Shown piece after piece: positions 13,931-20,234 of a stretch of DNA of 23,726 nt (the first letter of the stretch is position 1; each line of letters opens with the position of its first letter). A program made the position numbers and the translations under genes. The stretch is taken from positions 1 to 23,726 of the IMG/VR virus record IMGVR_UViG_3300010413_000171. The stretch is one strand, 5' to 3'. The notes under the pieces are model-generated. The model was given only the letters and a program-made list of their open reading frames with translations, had not been told where the DNA came from and made no database searches. This DNA comes from a virus.

Positions 13931-14154
13931 TGGAAATAATAGTTGATTATATGGGTGATATTGTTTGTATGGAATGTGGGAATATGTTAGAATTTGAATG
14001 GAATAATAATAGACAAAGGATTGAGGTTGAGGGATGTCCAGATTGTTTGTCAGATAAAGGAAGAGAAGAATATGATAAAGGATATGAGGAAGGGAATAAT
14101 GCAGGATACGACGAAGGATACGACGCAGCACAAGCAGAAAAACATGATGAATAA
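13930..14154 (+). CDS. Zinc-ribbon protein with Gly-Tyr repeat tail
   Basis: ATG lies in a TAATG overlap with the primase-helicase stop. Of 74 residues, the first 40 carry a zinc ribbon (CMEC at 13-16, CPDC at 36-39). The remainder is a short repeat of Gly-Tyr/Glu units (DKGYEEGNNAGYDEGYDAAQAE), coded in part by two copies of GGATACGACG at 14104 and 14116. The repeated helix-like tail could mediate oligomerisation. Family not recognised. It is coupled to the replication gene before it. Confidence 0.7.
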   Translation: MEIIVDYMGDIVCMECGNMLEFEWNNNRQRIEVEGCPDCLSDKGREEYDKGYEEGNNAGYDEGYDAAQAEKHDE

Positions 14155-14296
14155 ATATTGGTATAAGTTTACTTGCTTCTATTGCCCTGTATGTGGTAGT
14201 GAGGATTGGATTAAAGAGAGGCAGTACACACCTAAACCTGAAGATGGAAACGAAAGATATGTACATGAAATACGATATGATTGGTGTGATATATGA
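14147..14296 (+). CDS. Small zinc protein (CxxCxxC)
   Basis: The likely start is one of two adjacent ATGs (14144 or 14147), overlapping the previous gene's end. The frame extends upstream as far as another ATG at 13994, but that part lies inside the preceding gene and looks non-coding. The 49-residue product reads FTCFYCPVCGSEDWIKER at residues 8-25 and a final cysteine in YDWCDI, giving a possible four-Cys zinc site. Tyr and Trp are frequent. The stop overlaps the next start (ATGA). Family not recognised. Confidence 0.6.
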   Translation: MNKYWYKFTCFYCPVCGSEDWIKERQYTPKPEDGNERYVHEIRYDWCDI

Positions 14297-14541
14297 AATG
14301 TGAATATTGTGGTAGAGAATGTGGCTATACGTGTGAACGCTCAATAGAGGGAGAAGCATATAAAGAAGGATTAGCTGCTGGAAGGAAAGAGAAGTCTCCA
14401 TTGCTTGAAGCAGCAAGGAATCAATTAGATGAAGCTAATGAAGTAATTAAGAAAGTAGATGAACTTTATGAGGGAGAAGGAATCGTCTCTCCATATTATG
14501 TTACTATGTATTTAGAAAGGTGGAATCTATTAAAAAAATAA
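14293..14541 (+). CDS. Small N-terminal zinc-knuckle protein with helical tail
   Basis: ATG in ATGA overlap. The 82-residue product begins with four cysteines (C3, C6, C10, C14: CEYCGRECGYTC), likely one zinc, followed by 'GEAYKEGLAAGRKE' and a long helix (LLEAARNQLDEANEVIKKVDELYE). The A-Y-x-x-G-x-x-A-G-R stretch recalls the start of RMF-like folds but is too short to call. It is the last gene before palindrome copy 4 and promoter P2, so it probably ends a transcription unit. Confidence 0.7.
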   Translation: MKCEYCGRECGYTCERSIEGEAYKEGLAAGRKEKSPLLEAARNQLDEANEVIKKVDELYEGEGIVSPYYVTMYLERWNLLKK

Positions 14542-14552
14542 AATGTACATTT
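14541..14552. promoter_or_regulatory. Intergenic palindrome, copy 4
   Basis: AAATGTACATTT begins on the last base of the upstream TAA stop and ends 14 bases before the -35 element of promoter P2. Here the flanks differ from the other copies and the symmetry is 12 bp. A position just upstream of a -35 box fits an activator or repressor site, and this is the copy that best supports an operator reading. Confidence 0.6.
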
Positions 14553-14566
14553 AATTATTTTTATAC

Positions 14567-14595
14567 TTGACAAGGGTACAATTCGTGTATATATT
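14567..14595 (+). promoter_or_regulatory. Consensus sigma-70-type promoter P2
   Basis: TTGACA at 14567-14572, exactly 17 bases, then TATATT at 14590-14595, in a true intergenic gap (14542-14617). Transcription would start near 14602 and read the SSB-like and exonuclease genes. The ribosome binding site TAGGAGG (14603-14609) lies so close that the leader would be very short. The same two hexamers and spacing occur at 7859-7887. Confidence 0.75.
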
Positions 14596-14617
14596 ATATG
14601 TATAGGAGGAATAAGTA

Positions 14618-14821
14618 ATGGAAAATGGAACAAATAAGTATAGATGGATTAGTGGTTGGGATAGGGACGATATGAATGATATGTATGAAGTTTTAATAAG
14701 ACCAGATGGAACAGAATTAGCTTTCTTAACTGAACCAGAAGACAGATGTAGCTATAGGGACTTATCACCTATTACTGAAGAGTTAAATAAATTATACAAC
14801 AACCAAAAGGAGAACAATTAA
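14618..14821 (+). CDS. Small acidic protein heading a replication unit
   Basis: This is the first gene after promoter P2, with TAGGAGG at 14603-14609. The 67-residue product reads WISGWDRDDMNDMYEVLIRPDGTELAFLTEPED and ends in a helical Asn/Lys-rich tail. The compact beta-like 'YEVLIRPDGTELAFL' is the most structured part. It has one cysteine and no membrane segment. Family not recognised. It lies two bases upstream of the SSB-like gene, and the AAAGGAG for that gene is inside its 3' end. Confidence 0.7.
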   Translation: MENGTNKYRWISGWDRDDMNDMYEVLIRPDGTELAFLTEPEDRCSYRDLSPITEELNKLYNNQKENN

Positions 14822-14822
14822 T

Positions 14823-15413
14823 ATGGCAATGACAATGAAGGGTAAACCAAGTGGTGAAACATTTGAGAAAGCATTACCGAAAGCAGGAGCACGTCCTGCT
14901 AGGCTGGTCAAAGTAATTGACCTTGGGATTCATAAGAGAGAATACAAAGGTGAAGCAAAGGAACCATGTCGTATGTTGGTTCTGGAATTTGATTTGGTCA
15001 GCGACCTACACACTTACAATGAAGAACTTGGGTCACAACCTATTCGTATTAACACAGGATATTTCTTTCCGTTAACTGTTGTATTCGGTGCTGATGGCAC
15101 GCCACATGAGAAGAGCAAGTTACGTCAGTACATCCGTGCACTTGACCCAACTAATGAATGTGACTACGACCTAACACGTATGCTTCTTCGTCCATGTATT
15201 CTTAATATCGAACTGAACAAGAAAGACGATAAGACGTATGCAAATATTGAATCTGCTGGCCCAGTTCCAGAGATTGAAGGGTTTAAGGTGGCAGAAACAG
15301 ATGCAATCCCATACTTCTTTGACCTTGATGATTATACTGAAAAGGAATGGGAAGAACTTCCTGACTTTATAAAAGAGATAATCCAGAAAGCTGAGAACTA
15401 TGTGGCTAAGTAA
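14823..15413 (+). CDS. Putative phage ssDNA-binding-type protein
   Basis: The product is 196 residues with AAAGGAG just upstream. The opening 'GETFEKALPKAGARPARLVKVIDLGIH' followed by a beta-rich core (RMLVLEFDLVSD..., PIRINTGYFFPLTVVF) and an acidic C-terminal tail (DLDDYTEKEWEELPDFIKEI) resembles phage proteins located in replication modules and often presumed to bind single-stranded DNA. An acidic tail is typical of ssDNA-binding proteins, where it recruits partners. Position directly before the 5'-3' exonuclease (TAATG overlap) and after the primase-helicase agrees. I see no diagnostic motif, so the function is inference; a recombination cofactor is an alternative. Confidence 0.7.
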   Translation: MAMTMKGKPSGETFEKALPKAGARPARLVKVIDLGIHKREYKGEAKEPCRMLVLEFDLVSDLHTYNEELGSQPIRINTGYFFPLTVVFGADGTPHEKSKLRQYIRALDPTNECDYDLTRMLLRPCILNIELNKKDDKTYANIESAGPVPEIEGFKVAETDAIPYFFDLDDYTEKEWEELPDFIKEIIQKAENYVAK

Positions 15414-16267
15414 TGAGCCTTCAAGTTAAACAAACATCTCACAAAAGCACAGGCGATGGGCCTGAATTATTAATAGATGGTGATATTATAATTCGTGCCT
15501 GTGCTTCCGCTGCCGATGGTAGAGGGTATAGAGTTGTTGGTTGTCAAGATTCGTTTAAGTATATAAAGGATGCCAAGAGTTACTGTCGAGCCAATAAACT
15601 TCCTTATGATACAATCGAATTAACCTATGACCCTGACCCTTTACCTTGGGCATTACATTCAGTTGATGAAATGATTCTTAGTATCATCAACGAACTTCAG
15701 AGCGACAACTATCAAATCTTTTTAACTGAAGGCAGTAACTTCAGATATGATATATATACTGAATACAAAGCTAACAGAAAAGATTATAGATTGCCAGCAC
15801 ATCTTCCTGATTGTAAGAAGCACATCAAAGAAAAGTGGGATGCAAGAAGCATTAAAGGGATTGAGGCTGATGATGCTATCCGTATTGAAGCAGTTAATAA
15901 TCCAGCGAGTGTGGTATGTAGTATAGATAAAGACTTTGATATTATTCAAGGTTGGCATTACAACTGGAATACAAACAAGATGTACTTTGTAACTGGGAGT
16001 GAAGCACTGCGTAACTTCTATACTCAAATGATTACAGGTGATACTGCTGATAACATCATAGCTCTTTCAGAGAAGAAACCAAAGAAGAGAACATACAAGG
16101 TTGAACCACTTCAAGATATGCAGTTCCAAGATGAAATGGAATGGTATGTATATTGTGGATATGTTCTTAAGTATGGTGAAGAGGAAGCGTTAAAACAAAT
16201 GAATCTTAATGGTCGTTTGCTCTGGTTATTAACAGGGATGGATGATATATGGGAGGCACATATATGA
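15413..16267 (+). CDS. 5'-3' exonuclease (FEN/T7 gp6-like)
   Basis: This 284-residue nuclease of the flap-endonuclease fold shows metal-binding acidic clusters in the right order: LLIDGD (19-24), YKANRKDYR (118-126, the basic arch entry), GIEADDA (149-155), CSIDKDFD (169-176) and GDTADN (209-214). Such enzymes remove RNA primers and degrade duplex DNA from 5' ends, making nucleotides for phage synthesis. Residue 1 shares an A with the previous stop. The typical C-terminal helix-hairpin-helix is not obvious beyond the GDTADN segment. The neighbouring SSB-like and primase-helicase genes form a T7-like replication set. Confidence 0.88.
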   Translation: MSLQVKQTSHKSTGDGPELLIDGDIIIRACASAADGRGYRVVGCQDSFKYIKDAKSYCRANKLPYDTIELTYDPDPLPWALHSVDEMILSIINELQSDNYQIFLTEGSNFRYDIYTEYKANRKDYRLPAHLPDCKKHIKEKWDARSIKGIEADDAIRIEAVNNPASVVCSIDKDFDIIQGWHYNWNTNKMYFVTGSEALRNFYTQMITGDTADNIIALSEKKPKKRTYKVEPLQDMQFQDEMEWYVYCGYVLKYGEEEALKQMNLNGRLLWLLTGMDDIWEAHI

Positions 16268-16614
16268 GTGCATTTGATACACAGGTAGGTGGTAGTCATT
16301 ACAAGAATTATAAGATACAACCGATGCAGTTCTTTATTGCTAACAATTTAAATTATCCTGTTGCTGCTATTATTAAATATGTAATGAGATATAAAGATAA
16401 GAATGGTATACAGGATTTAGATAAAGCAATTCATATTATTGAAATGCTAAAAGAGGAACTATTCAATGCACCACAAACAGTCGCACCAAAGAAGAAATGT
16501 AACTGCCTTAGTATTTATGATGAACCATCTGCTGAACTCAGGGTGGAGAAAGACAAAGAAAGGTATGTGGATGAAAGGCCAGATGCCTCCTACTACACTG
16601 ACTTCTGCATTTAA
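16264..16614 (+). CDS. DUF3310 protein (SaV-like, putative nucleotide kinase)
   Basis: This 116-residue protein has a first 65 residues that match the DUF3310 family (PF11753) closely: QVGGSHYKNYKIQPMQFF, then AAIIKYVMRYKDKNG and DLDKAIHIIEML. Members are sometimes annotated 'nucleotide kinase', but biochemical support is thin. The start is ATG 16264 (ATGA overlap) with GGGAGG at 16250; the ATG at 16249 contains that ribosome binding site and is not favoured. The C-terminal 50 residues (KKKCNCLSIYDEPSAELRVEKD) are outside the family core. Confidence 0.85.
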   Translation: MSAFDTQVGGSHYKNYKIQPMQFFIANNLNYPVAAIIKYVMRYKDKNGIQDLDKAIHIIEMLKEELFNAPQTVAPKKKCNCLSIYDEPSAELRVEKDKERYVDERPDASYYTDFCI

Positions 16615-16634
16615 TATTCAAACAAGGATAGATA

Positions 16635-16949
16635 ATGGGGAAGAGATTACCGAACACTCCACGCTCAAAAATAAAAGGAGCAATTCGTCAGCTATGGTTA
16701 AGGAGCAGAGAAAGGGCTGCAGCCTTAAAGCGAGAAGGATACAAATGCGAAAGGTGCGGAGCAAAACAGAGCAGAATAAAAGGAAAAGAAGTTTACTTAG
16801 AAGTACACCACAAAGACGGAATAGATTGGGATGGAGTAGTAGATATAATAGCAGAACGAATACTACAAACACCAGAAAATCTTGAGGTTACTTGCAAAGA
16901 GTGCCATGATAAGGAACATGGTAGGATAAAAAAGGAAACAGAGCAATGA
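16635..16949 (+). CDS. HNH endonuclease
   Basis: A 104-residue single-domain HNH nuclease. The zinc-binding cysteines are C38/C41 (CERC) and C87/C90 (CKEC). The catalytic block is LEVHHKDG at 55-62, followed by PENLEVTCKECHDKEH (80-95), giving the His-Asn-His set H58 or H59, N82 and H91. The N-terminus is very basic, suiting DNA binding. Free-standing HNH enzymes in phages can be homing endonucleases, packaging nickases or replication nucleases; the location here, away from terminase genes, favours the first or last. Weak AAGGA site; ATGA overlap with the next gene. Confidence 0.85.
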   Translation: MGKRLPNTPRSKIKGAIRQLWLRSRERAAALKREGYKCERCGAKQSRIKGKEVYLEVHHKDGIDWDGVVDIIAERILQTPENLEVTCKECHDKEHGRIKKETEQ

Positions 16950-17128
16950 GTTTAACATTCGATGAAATAAAAACGGCAATGATGGACAGAGAAGATGTTG
17001 ATACTTTGGTAGATTTCTTTCAGATAGATATTGATTCATTCGTTGAATCTAATCTTCTTGATGAAAAGATACTAGACTATTGGGACATTCTTCAAGACAT
17101 TTATGCTAATGGAGGGTCATTATCTTAA
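16946..17128 (+). CDS. Small acidic protein upstream of the nucleotidase
   Basis: The 60-residue product begins in an ATGA overlap with the HNH gene. It is very acidic and helical (FDEIKTAMMDREDVDTLVDFFQIDIDSFVE...DEKILDYWDILQDIY), with no cysteines. Its last codons contain the GGAGGG used by the nucleotidase gene, whose frame overlaps this stop. It may act as a small protein-protein adaptor; family not recognised. Confidence 0.7.
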   Translation: MSLTFDEIKTAMMDREDVDTLVDFFQIDIDSFVESNLLDEKILDYWDILQDIYANGGSLS

Positions 17129-17667
17129 AGATAGCTTTTGATATTGATGGAGTCGTAGCTAATTTCAATGAAGTGATGCAAAGAATTGTGCTTGACAAAT
17201 ACGGATTTGATATTAACAAAGACAACACAAGAGGATTCAAGTTTGAAGTTCCCGGTGTAAGTGATGACACAATTTATAGACTTATCGGGTATGTAATTAA
17301 AAACTTATCACATGAAATAAAACCATATGATGAAGCATTGGTTCCATTGTATGGATACTATGACAAAACAAAGAAGCCTTTATATTTTGTTACAGCACGT
17401 CATAGGTCAAATGAAAAAGTGACAAGGACGTGGCTTAATAAATATATAGATGTTCCATTTGATGTGGCTGTTGGTGTTGGATGCACTCATAAAGCAGGGC
17501 ATTTAATTAAACGAGGGTATAATGCTTTCGTTGATGACAGATACAAAACAGCTATTCATTTATCTGAAAGGATAGATAAAGTATTCTTATTTAATCGTCC
17601 TTGGAATCAAGGTAGAGAAGTTCCTAATAATGTTAAACGTATAGATTATTTAGGAGAATTGTTATGA
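17119..17667 (+). CDS. HAD-type 5'(3')-deoxyribonucleotidase-like phosphatase, non-AUG start
   Basis: This HAD-fold phosphatase has motif I KIAFDIDGVVANF with the DxD nucleophile pair, motif II VTARHRS and motif III FVDDRYK; FLFNRPWN near the end is typical of the 5'(3')-deoxyribonucleotidase group, which removes phosphate from dNMPs. No ATG, GTG or TTG precedes motif I in frame: a TAA at 17107 closes the frame, and only ATT (17119), ATC (17122) or TTA (17125) are possible, just after GGAGGG (17111-17116). The first in-frame ATG, 17173, would remove the catalytic DxD. I therefore infer a rare ATT/ATC start, giving about 182 residues. The end overlaps the next gene by ATGA. Confidence 0.8.
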   Translation: MILKIAFDIDGVVANFNEVMQRIVLDKYGFDINKDNTRGFKFEVPGVSDDTIYRLIGYVIKNLSHEIKPYDEALVPLYGYYDKTKKPLYFVTARHRSNEKVTRTWLNKYIDVPFDVAVGVGCTHKAGHLIKRGYNAFVDDRYKTAIHLSERIDKVFLFNRPWNQGREVPNNVKRIDYLGELL

Positions 17668-18209
17668 AAGATATAATGGTTGACCTTGAGACATGGTGTA
17701 ATGGAGCAAACGCTGTTGTAGTACAGATTGGTGCTTGTATGTTTGATAGAAATACAGGAGAGATTGGTAAAAAGTTTCTATCCCATGTCAATGCTGAAAC
17801 AGAAATGGATGCAGGGTTTGGTGTTGATGCTAGCACAATATATTGGTGGATGGAAAGAGAGAAACAAGCACAGGGTAGAGCACATGGGCTAAAGCACCAA
17901 AGAAAAACTAGCCAGATAGCATGGAGTTTATTTAATGATTTCTTGGGTGGAGCAACTTACATATGGAGTCATGCTACTTTTGACTATCCTATTATTATGA
18001 ATCACTTCTACAAATTAGGGATTAAGCCTAACATACACTATCGTAATGCACGTGATATAAGAACGCTAGTTGATATTGCTGGTCGTCAAGTTGCGTGGCA
18101 AAACAAAAGAGAAGGAGTACACCATGATGCTCTTGACGATGCAGTATTCCAAGTAGGTTATTGTGTTGAGTGCTTCTCTTATTTAAAGGAGAATATTCTT
18201 GGGGAATAA
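17664..18209 (+). CDS. DEDDh 3'-5' exonuclease (RNase T / Rv2179c-like)
   Basis: This 181-residue exonuclease has ExoI MVDLET (5-10, D7 and E9), ExoII WSHATFDYPI (101-110, D107) and ExoIII HHDALDDA (153-160, H154 and D159), which make up the DEDDh set of metal ligands. Length and the 'NAVVVQIGACMFD' strand fit the small Rv2179c-like/RNase T type exonucleases, acting on 3' ends of RNA or DNA. ATGA overlap with the nucleotidase suggests joint nucleotide recycling. The 3' end supplies the AAAGGAG for the next exonuclease gene. Confidence 0.88.
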   Translation: MKDIMVDLETWCNGANAVVVQIGACMFDRNTGEIGKKFLSHVNAETEMDAGFGVDASTIYWWMEREKQAQGRAHGLKHQRKTSQIAWSLFNDFLGGATYIWSHATFDYPIIMNHFYKLGIKPNIHYRNARDIRTLVDIAGRQVAWQNKREGVHHDALDDAVFQVGYCVECFSYLKENILGE

Positions 18210-19152
18210 AGCATATAAGGACAAGATGAAGACACTAGGGTTATGCGTTGATTGTGGTAAACCAGCATATAAAGACCACATTCGATGCTTAGAACATTAC
18301 AAGAAAGGAATACAAAAGTCAAGAGAGATAAAAGAAAAAACAAGAAAAGAAGAACTTGGATTAAGTTGTTATAGCAATATGAGAATATTAATACTTGATA
18401 TTGAAACTTCTCCAACTCTTGCTCATGTATGGAAGCTATGGAAAGAAAATGTAAACCTTGACCAAATAGTGGAAGCAACACAGATACTTTCGTTTGCTGC
18501 TAAATGGTACAAAGATGATTTAACTATATTCCGTTGTGAATTTACAGACGGAAAAGAAAACATGATGGCTGCACTGCATCAGTTACTTGATGAAGCTGAT
18601 GCTGTTGTTCATTTCAATGGTGTTCGCTTTGATATTCCACATATTAATCGTGAGTTTCTTGAACTTGGGTTAAATCCACCATCACCATACAAACAGATTG
18701 ATTTACTTAATTGCGTTAAGTCAAGGTTTAGATTCATGAGTAATCGTTTAGCTTACGTTGCACAGAAGCTAGGGATAGGTGTTAAGTATCCTCATGGAGA
18801 ATTTGCAGGACACAAGTTATGGTATGAGTGTGTTGAGAAAGATAATCCTATGGCATGGAAAGAAATGAAGACATATAATATCTATGATGTTGTCTTAACT
18901 GAAGCATTATATATAAAACTTCTTCCTTGGATACAAGGGCATCCGAATCATAACTTATATTCAGATGGTAGCAAACAGCTTTGCCCTCAGTGCGGAAGTG
19001 CCGATCTAAGTGAAGGCAAACCTGTGCCACTAACTGCTGGAATATATGAGGGTTTCGTGTGTAATAGTTGTGGAAGAAATATTAGAGGTAGATATACCTT
19101 AATTGAAGCTGATAATCGTAGGAATATTCTGCTAGGTGTAGCAGGAGGATAA
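18199..19152 (+). CDS. DnaQ/PolB-like 3'-5' exonuclease with terminal zinc modules
   Basis: TTG 18199 is taken as start because a perfect AAAGGAG sits seven bases before it; ATG 18226 is an alternative. Residues 14-34 form a small zinc knuckle (C16, C19, C30, H33). The exonuclease domain begins at 62: RILILDIETSP (D67, E69), VVHFNGVRFDIPH (136-148, D145) and YNIYDVVLTEALY (D230), as in RNase H-fold DEDDy-type or YprB/DNA-PolB-exo2-like enzymes. A C-terminal zinc ribbon follows (C262, C265, C288, C291). The enzyme probably proofreads or degrades DNA or RNA; the two zinc modules likely steer the substrate. It overlaps the previous exonuclease gene by 11 bases. Confidence 0.85.
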   Translation: MGNKAYKDKMKTLGLCVDCGKPAYKDHIRCLEHYKKGIQKSREIKEKTRKEELGLSCYSNMRILILDIETSPTLAHVWKLWKENVNLDQIVEATQILSFAAKWYKDDLTIFRCEFTDGKENMMAALHQLLDEADAVVHFNGVRFDIPHINREFLELGLNPPSPYKQIDLLNCVKSRFRFMSNRLAYVAQKLGIGVKYPHGEFAGHKLWYECVEKDNPMAWKEMKTYNIYDVVLTEALYIKLLPWIQGHPNHNLYSDGSKQLCPQCGSADLSEGKPVPLTAGIYEGFVCNSCGRNIRGRYTLIEADNRRNILLGVAGG

Positions 19153-19153
19153 T

Positions 19154-19405
19154 ATGGAAATTAACTTATTTAATTTTATATGGCAGCGTGGTATATTCTT
19201 GTTTGAAATACTACGACTACGTAATGATACATATAACACTGCACTGTTTGGAATATCTTGGTTACAAGGATATAATCCTTCAACAGACAAAACAATTAAT
19301 ATGTTTAATTTTGATATTTTGTTCCTGTCTTTTATAATGGGGCAAATCAAAAGTCTATTCGGAGGTAAAGAGAATGACGAATCTGCTGGGATTGACGAAT
19401 ATTAA
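19154..19405 (+). CDS. Unknown hydrophobic-aromatic protein (83 residues)
   Basis: GGAGG at 19144-19148 precedes ATG 19154. The 83 residues are rich in Phe, Leu and Ile (MEINLFNFIWQRGIFLFEILRL; FNFDILFLSFIMGQIKSLF) with an acidic end. It may be membrane-associated through the second hydrophobic segment, though no clean transmembrane helix of full length with flanking charges is seen. Family not recognised. It overlaps the next gene by 32 bases. Confidence 0.65.
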   Translation: MEINLFNFIWQRGIFLFEILRLRNDTYNTALFGISWLQGYNPSTDKTINMFNFDILFLSFIMGQIKSLFGGKENDESAGIDEY

Positions 19406-19601
19406 GAACAAAGTAAAAAGATATACTGTTACATTCAAAGGACAAAAGTTTATTATGATTGGTAGGAAGAACGAAGGTGGATTATTAACTGAAGAAGAGT
19501 ATGCTAACAATCATTATGGTAAATATTATCTATATGAAGATGGCAAGATAAGGAGCAATGGTGAGGTAGTTGGAACTATTAAAGATATAGAGTTCATGTA
19601 A
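19374..19601 (+). CDS. Unknown 75-residue basic protein
   Basis: GGAGG (19361-19365) precedes ATG 19374. The product is beta-rich in character (KVKRYTVTFKGQKFIMIGRKNEGG), followed by TEEEYANNHYGKYYLYEDGKIRSNGEVVGTIKDIEFM. No cysteine, no membrane segment. The alternating pattern suggests a small barrel or sheet domain; nucleic-acid binding is possible but not shown. Family not recognised. TAATG overlap with the next gene. Confidence 0.7.
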   Translation: MTNLLGLTNIKNKVKRYTVTFKGQKFIMIGRKNEGGLLTEEEYANNHYGKYYLYEDGKIRSNGEVVGTIKDIEFM

Positions 19602-19798
19602 TGGATGAAAACTACTTGAGTCCAAACTTTTACGACCTAGATGATGCTGCACTTTCATGGAAACATTATATCTCTCCTCAAGACATTGCTCATTGGGATG
19701 AATACCCAAAGGAATTAAAGAGGATGCTTTATAATCTTGCAAACAATATGATGCATCATCAGGTTGACTTACTTGACAGGGGGAGGATAGGTGAATAA
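19601..19798 (+). CDS. Unknown 65-residue acidic protein
   Basis: The start is in a TAATG overlap; no strong ribosome binding site is visible, so it probably depends on the upstream gene. The product is acidic with several histidines and aromatic residues (MDENYLSPNFYDLDDAALSWKHYISPQDIAHWDEYPKE, then NNMMHHQVDLLDRGR, where two adjacent His could bind metal). Family not recognised. Another TAATG leads to a hydrophobic micropeptide. Confidence 0.65.
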   Translation: MDENYLSPNFYDLDDAALSWKHYISPQDIAHWDEYPKELKRMLYNLANNMMHHQVDLLDRGRIGE

Positions 19799-19857
19799 TG
19801 TTATTAATAGCAATCTTTATAATAATTGTTTGTTTAAGTATTAGAATGGAGAGTTAA
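19798..19857 (+). CDS. 19-residue hydrophobic micropeptide
   Basis: ATG 19798 is in a TAATG overlap and GGGAGG at 19781-19786 lies upstream; TAA is at 19855-19857, two bases before the next start. The peptide MLLIAIFIIIVCLSIRMES would form a single short membrane helix. It exactly fills the gap between two genes, which argues for it, but a 19-codon frame can occur by chance. Confidence 0.4.
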   Translation: MLLIAIFIIIVCLSIRMES

Positions 19858-19858
19858 T

Positions 19859-20065
19859 ATGCCGATCTATGAATATGAATGTACTAAATGTAATGATAAT
19901 TCGATAACTGAAATTATTTGTCCTACTAAAGACTCTATCCCAGAGAAAGTAATATGCTTGGAATGTGGAAGTACGATGCAGAAGTTAATATCAAAATCTT
20001 CTTTCCATCTTCGGTGGGAGCAGCGTGCACGTGATGCAAAAGCAGGGAGAGTGCGTGATGAATGA
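19859..20065 (+). CDS. FmdB-like zinc-ribbon protein
   Basis: The 68-residue product begins MPIYEYECTKC, the hallmark of the FmdB/CxxC_CXXC_SSSS zinc-ribbon family (Zn-ribbon_8, PF09723), with C8/C11 and C33/C36 (CLECGS) and the typical 'LISKSSFHL' segment after the ribbon. Family members are described as putative regulators, but the biochemical role is unknown. The C-terminal tail is basic (RWEQRARDAKAGRVRDE). GGAGAG lies just upstream of ATG 19859. The end overlaps the next gene by eight bases. Confidence 0.88.
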   Translation: MPIYEYECTKCNDNSITEIICPTKDSIPEKVICLECGSTMQKLISKSSFHLRWEQRARDAKAGRVRDE

Positions 20066-20234
20066 TGCACGAATGGAAGGTGAAACGTATGAAGATTATC
20101 AAAAACGTCTTAAGTTTTGGGAGAAGGGAGTTAGGTGGTACACTAGTCATGGCACTCCTATATGGACAGCAAGACAAGGACAATATATTAAAACAGCACA
20201 TGGGCCTATAGGTCAGCAACGGAGGAAGAAATGA
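20058..20234 (+). CDS. Unknown 58-residue basic protein
   Basis: I chose ATG 20058 because GGGAGA lies upstream at about 20045 and the frame further upstream falls inside the FmdB-like gene. The product is helical at first (MEGETYEDYQKRLKFWEKG) and ends in a basic, Gln-rich tail (GPIGQQRRKK). Trp and Tyr are common. Family not recognised. The next gene starts in an ATGA overlap. Confidence 0.65.
   Translation: MNDARMEGETYEDYQKRLKFWEKGVRWYTSHGTPIWTARQGQYIKTAHGPIGQQRRKK

Noticed and set aside
13907-14416. 169-codon open frame on the minus strand
   Set aside because: It lies opposite three coupled plus-strand genes with clear cysteine motifs, lacks a ribosome binding site, and reads as low-complexity Ile/Leu/His, typical of a shadow frame in AT-rich DNA. 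Other minus-strand frames (for example 3456-3821, 13237-13617, 12146-12511) fail for the same reasons.
14523-14566. Rho-independent terminator at palindrome copy 4 (palindrome followed by a T-rich stretch)
   Set aside because: The stem would be made only of A-U and G-U/U-A pairs around a GUAC loop with no G-C clamp, too weak for intrinsic termination; the same holds for the other three copies.
16466-16885. 139-codon plus-strand frame overlapping the DUF3310 and HNH genes
   Set aside because: The same bases encode the clear HNH motifs in another frame; this one gives an Arg/Ser/Thr-rich sequence with no motif or ribosome binding site.
17105-17130. Programmed -1 frameshift joining the 60-residue protein to the nucleotidase
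   Set aside because: GGAGGG sits upstream as in dnaX-type signals, but there is no slippery heptamer and no downstream hairpin; a non-AUG start is simpler.
19773-19801. TTGACA followed after 17 bases by TAATGT
   Set aside because: The -10 matches only three of six consensus positions, and the element would start transcription inside the micropeptide frame; it overlaps coding sequence and a ribosome binding site.
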